This document shows, piece after piece, positions 59,740 through 64,000 of a DNA stretch of 64,000 nucleotides (positions are counted from its first letter, which is position 1; each line of letters begins with the position of its first letter). A program made the position numbers and the translations under genes. This DNA comes from Fragilariopsis cylindrus CCMP1102 (taxonomy: Eukaryota; Bacillariophyta; Bacillariophyceae; Bacillariales; Bacillariaceae), in contig FMBT01000311.1 of assembly GCA_900095095.1 (NCBI GenBank), positions 1 through 64,000 on the forward strand. Reading direction: 5' to 3'. The notes beneath the pieces are model-generated. The model was given only the letters and a program-made list of their open reading frames with translations. It had not been told where the DNA came from and did no database searches.

Positions 59740-62700
59740 TTATTCTATTACGTATGGCCAACACCGTCCATCATAACAACTATTAAGTGTCTTTGAATGA
59801 ACAGTGAAAGAATTCCCATCTTCTGATTTGAGTCTTGGTAAATCTACCATTATGCTCGTATTTTGATGATGTTGGAATTGAAATGATGCTTGAGGTAGGA
59901 TCATTATATGTGGTAATTCTAATGGTACTCTATAAGCTCGTCCACTCCCATTATACAAATCAATATTTGTTGGACGCGGAAAATTGTATTCAGCGTTGTC
60001 ATCTTTATTTTGTTGTTGTTCAACTAAGTTTTTCCATGCATATTGTATGCCAGGCGCTTGTTTACCGAAAAACATGAATGCTTTATTCTTTGCAGCATCG
60101 TAGTCATAGAAAATTTGTCCCGGATAAGAAAATTGTTTCTGCGTGGTGTCTAATTCTGGTGATATTGGTGCTGTCCATGCACTAAATGTTGCAAAGAATG
60201 TTAACCATAATGATGATTGGTCTTTCCGACCACATCGTGTATACCACCATAATGCTGATATATCTTTAGAGACTTTTGTTTCCCGTACAATCATTAGACC
60301 ACTATTCATAACATTTTGACCTTTCAAATTTTGTGTTCCCATAATCGATGCCTGTGATGATGCATCCAAATATGTTTCTGGTCCCAGCCCTATTGCTGTT
60401 GCCGATGTTGATGCCTTGATTCGTTCAAATGCAATCTGAGTAAAATCAGTATCAGCATCCATAAAGATAAATGATTTTGATGACGATGATTCTGTTGTTG
60501 ACGATGATAACATATCAAATAGTATCAAAAATGCAATAGGCTTGTAATAATGCATCGTATTGGCATGCACTTCTTTTTCATTTGGTAAACACTTCGCTCC
60601 AAATATCATACCATTATCGTCATAATCATTATAGTTTCTTTTATTTAATTCTGCTGAATTTAAATTACCGATCCATATATAAAATTTCCGATTTGATGTG
60701 TAGGAATAGGATGCTTTATTTAATGTTGCTTTAAATACTGGTGTATCGGTTAAATATTCAATAGAATCAACCATCATAAGTATAGCCGATTTATTGTTAT
60801 TGTCATCATTATTGTTAAGAATGTTGTTTGCACCCTCGCCATACGTCGAATTACTATTACTGATACTATTTGCCCATGCAGTTTCATCTAAAACCACTAA
60901 ACACATATTCACTGTATGACACAACTCATCTTGAAACTTTACGTCATTATTCTTGTTACCATCGGCGAGACAACGAAATTTAATTTGTGGTTTACCCATC
61001 TTCCACTCCTCTTTGATATCCGTATTATTCGTATTTGGTGGTGGTAATATATACATTTCACATTGTGTATAAACATCATCTAATACAGATTTTGTGGATT
61101 GATGTGCCAATTCGACTGTTTTTGAATATTCAGACCGATTGATTTTCGTCCAAACAGAAGGATCCTTCCATGGTTGTGTCTGATCAAATATACCTTTGTA
61201 TTTCTTATATGCATCTTCATGAGATAAAGACGAAGATGACGACAGATTTGTTTCCAACAAAGAAGAATTCGCTGTTTCTTCTACTATCGCCGCCGTTGAC
61301 GACGGATTATTATTACTAGTAATAATATTACTGTTATCAACAATATTATTCTTATTCGTATTCATCGTTTGTAAAGATAATGATGAATCAATATCATTCT
61401 CATTCTCATTTCTGTCCTTATCCTCCCATTCCTTTGCCTCGCCGTCACCGTCATTGTCCTCAGCCTTAGTCTCTTCTTTCTTCTTCTCTTGGACATCCCC
61501 GTCCTCTTCTTCAATCTTGATTGTATTCTTCTTCTTCTTCCTCCTCTTCTTTGTATTTGTATTTATAGTCGTATTCACATTCATATTCGTATTCGTATTC
61601 GTCGTCTGGGAAACTAACGATGAAGAATCCTTCTCGTATTTATCCTCCTCACCTATAATTTGCTCACCTTCACTTTTACCCTCGTAGTCCTCGTCTTCTT
61701 TTTTTTCACCTTTTTTGACAACACCCCCATCCTCTTTTTCAATTTCATTTTCGTTTTCGTTTTCACTTCCACCGTCGTCGCCCTGTTCTTCTCTTTCATT
61801 CTTCTCTTCAACGGCACCCCCATCCTCTACTTTATTTTCAATCTCAATTTCGCCTTTACCGTCCTCCTGGTCGACAAGATCCCCGTCGTCCTCACTCTTA
61901 CTTTTGACCATATCAACATTTACACTTTCACTTTCACGTTCCTCCGCCTTCTTCTTTTTCTTCTTCCTCTTCTTATTTTTCTTCTTCTCTTCGACGATAC
62001 CCCCATCCTCTTCTTTATTTTCACTTTCAATTTCGCCTTTACCGTCCTTCTCCTCCTCCTCCTCCTGGTCGACAACTTGATCCCCGTCGTCCTCACTCTT
62101 GCTTTTGACCATATCATCATTTACACTTTCACTACTTTCACGTTCCTCCGCCTTCTTCTTCTTTTTTTTCTTTTTCTTCCCTTTACTTCCACTTTCAATC
62201 TCAGTTTCAATTTCGCCTTTACTACCGTCCTTCTCCTCCTCCTGGTCGACGACATGACCCCCGTCGTCCTCACTCATACTTTTGACCATATCATCGCTGA
62301 CACTTTCACTATCACGTTCCTCCGCCTTCTTTTTCTTCTTCTTCTTATCTTTATTTTTTTCCTTCTTCTTCTTGCCTTCATTCTTGTTGCCATCAATTTC
62401 ATCTCGAATTTCATCTCGAACTACATTATCACCCTTCTCTTCATCCTCAGTCTTGCTGATCATATTTTTTTTCATAGTACTCGATGATGATGATGATGAT
62501 TTTGACGATGACGAAGACGAATAATCTTTCTTATTTTTATTTTTCTTCTTCTTCCTGCCTTCATTCTTTTTATTAGTATGTTCAAGAAGCATTTCAATTT
62601 CAATTTCCATTTCCTCATCGACATCAGGTGCGTCAGTATAATAAAAATGACCATTCTCATTACTGAAAAAATCGGTTGTTCTCTCTTTGTAGGACGTTGG

Positions 62701-62844
62701 AAATTCGGAGGATCGGTACACAATAACATTATGTAGTATTGCAATTGCACATAAACATACTAAATATTTAAGTATCGTTGTAGATGGTAATTTCTGTCGT
62801 TGTGGTAGCTGCGACTGATGATGTTGTTGTTGGGAAGACATCAT
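59740..62844 (-). CDS. Type II membrane glycosyltransferase-like protein with charged stalk
   Basis: 1034 residues. A short cytosolic N-terminus is followed by a signal-anchor at about 24-44 (ILKYLVCLCAIAILHNVIVY), as in Golgi glycosyltransferases. Residues about 60-540 form a highly charged Lys/Glu/Asp stalk with three tandem copies of a module reading KKKAEER.SESV..DMVKS.SEDDG..VDQE. The C-terminal part (about 570-1030) has a nucleotide-sugar-type fold signature: FIFMDADTDF with a DXD motif at 796-798 (metal and UDP/GDP-sugar binding), then NSGLMIVRETKVSKDISALWWY and DQSSLWLTFFATF. This resembles fungal and plant GMA12/MNN10-like galactosyl- or mannosyltransferases. Sugar and acceptor are unknown. 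Confidence 0.78.
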   Translation of the reverse strand: MMSSQQQHHQSQLPQRQKLPSTTILKYLVCLCAIAILHNVIVYRSSEFPTSYKERTTDFFSNENGHFYYTDAPDVDEEMEIEIEMLLEHTNKKNEGRKKKKNKNKKDYSSSSSSKSSSSSSSTMKKNMISKTEDEEKGDNVVRDEIRDEIDGNKNEGKKKKEKNKDKKKKKKKAEERDSESVSDDMVKSMSEDDGGHVVDQEEEKDGSKGEIETEIESGSKGKKKKKKKKKAEERESSESVNDDMVKSKSEDDGDQVVDQEEEEEKDGKGEIESENKEEDGGIVEEKKKNKKRKKKKKKAEERESESVNVDMVKSKSEDDGDLVDQEDGKGEIEIENKVEDGGAVEEKNEREEQGDDGGSENENENEIEKEDGGVVKKGEKKEDEDYEGKSEGEQIIGEEDKYEKDSSSLVSQTTNTNTNMNVNTTINTNTKKRRKKKKNTIKIEEEDGDVQEKKKEETKAEDNDGDGEAKEWEDKDRNENENDIDSSLSLQTMNTNKNNIVDNSNIITSNNNPSSTAAIVEETANSSLLETNLSSSSSLSHEDAYKKYKGIFDQTQPWKDPSVWTKINRSEYSKTVELAHQSTKSVLDDVYTQCEMYILPPPNTNNTDIKEEWKMGKPQIKFRCLADGNKNNDVKFQDELCHTVNMCLVVLDETAWANSISNSNSTYGEGANNILNNNDDNNNKSAILMMVDSIEYLTDTPVFKATLNKASYSYTSNRKFYIWIGNLNSAELNKRNYNDYDDNGMIFGAKCLPNEKEVHANTMHYYKPIAFLILFDMLSSSTTESSSSKSFIFMDADTDFTQIAFERIKASTSATAIGLGPETYLDASSQASIMGTQNLKGQNVMNSGLMIVRETKVSKDISALWWYTRCGRKDQSSLWLTFFATFSAWTAPISPELDTTQKQFSYPGQIFYDYDAAKNKAFMFFGKQAPGIQYAWKNLVEQQQNKDDNAEYNFPRPTNIDLYNGSGRAYRVPLELPHIMILPQASFQFQHHQNTSIMVDLPRLKSEDGNSFTVHSKTLNSCYDGRCWPYVIE
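61930..62340 (-). repeat. Coding minisatellite in the glycosyltransferase stalk
   Basis: Three copies of a unit of 174-204 bp, marked by the word CGTTCCTCCGCCTTCTT at about 61937, 62141 and 62315. Units differ by in-frame length changes in Lys and Glu codon runs. Confidence 0.85.
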
Positions 62845-63480
62845 TCAAGTTTTTCCTGTGTTATTTCTCGTTACTTTGTCGTTTTCCTGTTCTACTGGTG
62901 TTGGTGTTTGTGTTTGTAATGGTGTTGTATGTAGGTACGGATGATTTAAATGGATGGGTGGTGTAAGTGGGTTTAACTTGTTGATTGAGAATGTCTTCAC
63001 ACGATAGGTATCTTTGGTTTCGATTTCCTTTCATTCGCTCCCTCCAGGTACTTCGTTTACATGCACGATATACTAACTTCTGAATTTAGATAATAATTGT
63101 TAATAGCAATTATTATGACGGTATGACAATTATACAGAATGTCCTATTTTTATGTGTAGGGTCACATCGGACATTGTAAAACTTAAACTTCGTACCTTAA
63201 GGAGATTATGTAGTTTCTTTCGTGAGATGTCCAAATATGGCCCTGGGGAAAACTCGCGATTGGAGATTGGGGGAGGGGTGGGTAAATTTTCAAATTCTAT
63301 TTTGGCCGCGACGACAGCGATCGTCTTCCAGATTATGATGTACATTGTACCCTACCTGCTTCTTCACGATACAATCGAACAACAAAGAGGGTGGAGCGAG
63401 CACAAGGGGTAATAATTTGAAATGACAGAAGTAGTTTAAGTCTCTGCGTGACGTCTTTAATAGATTAGATATTTATATTA
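62845..63480. other. Spacer upstream of the glycosyltransferase
   Basis: 636 bp. It contains the promoter of the glycosyltransferase (minus) and the 3' flank of oligopeptidase B. An inverted pair AATAATTGTTAATAGCAATTATT lies around 63092-63114. No gene was recognised. Confidence 0.5.
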
Positions 63481-64000
63481 TTACTTTACTACCAGACCCA
63501 ATTGATCCAAAAGGAAGGCATAATCAAATGCAAGTTCTCTTAGATACTTGTATCGGTCACTAGCTGAGAAATGTCCTGCGTCCATATCAATTTTGATACA
63601 GCATGGACCACTTTCGGTTGGATTGGATTGATGGCGAATTTCAGCAGCAAACTTCGCTGGTTCCCAATACTGAACACGAGGATCATGAAGTCCACCAGTT
63701 AATAAACACGATGGGTACGTTTTACCTTGTTGGACGTTATTGATGGGAGAATAGTCCATCATGTATTGGTGGTATTTTTCTTCATTAGGATTCCCCCATT
63801 CCGCCCATTCAACCACCGTTAGAGGGATCGATGCATCAATCATTGTCGGAACAACATCCACAAATGGCACACCCAATAATGCAGCTTTAAATAATTCCGG
63901 TTCTTGATTTATAGATGCACCAATTAACAATCCACCAGCTGATCGTCCTTCACAACTAAGAGATGATGATGTGGTGATCTTCTTTCTATTTTCACCACCA
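63481..64000 (-). CDS. Oligopeptidase B (S9 serine peptidase), 3' part only
   Basis: The frame runs off the right edge; the last 173 residues are present. Oligopeptidase B cleaves short peptides after Arg or Lys in the cytosol or organelles. The whole catalytic apparatus is visible: nucleophile Ser in CEGRSAGGLLIGA (codon 63940-63942), Asp in LTGGLHDPRVQYWEPAKF (63682-63684) and His in DAGHFSASDRYKYLRE (63571-63573). Family blocks VPFVDVVPTMIDASIPLT, EWAEWGNPNEEKY and YSPINNV lie between them, in the usual order and spacing. The beta-propeller half and N-terminus lie outside the window, so targeting cannot be judged. Confidence 0.95.
   Translation of the reverse strand, partial: GGENRKKITTSSSLSCEGRSAGGLLIGASINQEPELFKAALLGVPFVDVVPTMIDASIPLTVVEWAEWGNPNEEKYHQYMMDYSPINNVQQGKTYPSCLLTGGLHDPRVQYWEPAKFAAEIRHQSNPTESGPCCIKIDMDAGHFSASDRYKYLRELAFDYAFLLDQLGLVVK

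Noticed and set aside
61454-62524. Long plus-strand frames opposite the glycosyltransferase
   Set aside because: Ser/Phe/Leu-rich translations are shadows of the Lys/Glu codon runs on the minus strand.
1-64000. tRNA and rRNA genes
   Set aside because: No cloverleaf with B-box-like GTTCGA in the right setting and no rRNA core sequence was seen on either strand by eye; tRNAscan-SE would settle it.

Overview
The window is nuclear eukaryotic DNA, most likely from a diatom or a close stramenopile relative. Genes are compact with few introns (98-203 bp, GT-AG). The proteins carry long Asp, Asn, Ser and Gln runs. One phosphatase has a diatom-style plastid presequence (ATAFQ), a trypsin-like protease carries a C-terminal Cys domain I associate with stramenopile secreted proteins, and there is a helicase-associated-repeat gene. 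No species is claimed.

Layout. 0-3 kb: an RNase H ORF of retroelement type. 3-31 kb: a secreted protein, DPH1 (diphthamide synthesis), a GPI-like surface protein (copy 1 of a pair), a probable plastid Cys-phosphatase, a two-exon trypsin-like protease, a P-loop protein, a broken helicase-associated-repeat gene, a PPR protein, an unknown protein, a single-pass membrane protein, a 2.4 kb non-coding island, and DCP2 (mRNA decapping). 30.75-36.87 kb: a DNA transposon of the P (THAP9-like) superfamily with terminal inverted repeats, an exact 8-bp target duplication and an uninterrupted 1262-residue transposase, sitting in the spacer upstream of DCP2. 37.4-38.7 kb: an unknown membrane protein. 39-44.6 kb: a tandem duplication of about 2.6-3.0 kb. 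Each unit holds one small secreted two-exon gene and the upstream part of a neighbouring gene; that neighbour is complete only in the second unit (three exons, 44582-46818), which also carries a 217-bp Tc1/mariner-type MITE. 47-52.4 kb: the inverted second copy of the GPI-like gene, Pelota (ribosome rescue), and a third member of the small secreted family. 52.8-64 kb: a 1457-residue membrane protein, another non-coding island, a Golgi-type glycosyltransferase with a repetitive charged stalk, and the 3' part of an oligopeptidase B gene running off the end.

The named housekeeping genes (DPH1, DCP2, Pelota, PPR, oligopeptidase B) act in translation, RNA decay, organelle RNA handling and peptide turnover. 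Their proximity looks like chance, because eukaryotic genes here are not in operons. The parts that do belong together are the duplicated secreted and surface genes, which were copied with their promoters, and the transposon with its ends and its two ORFs. Coordinates of spliced genes run from start codon to stop codon, with introns stated in the evidence.
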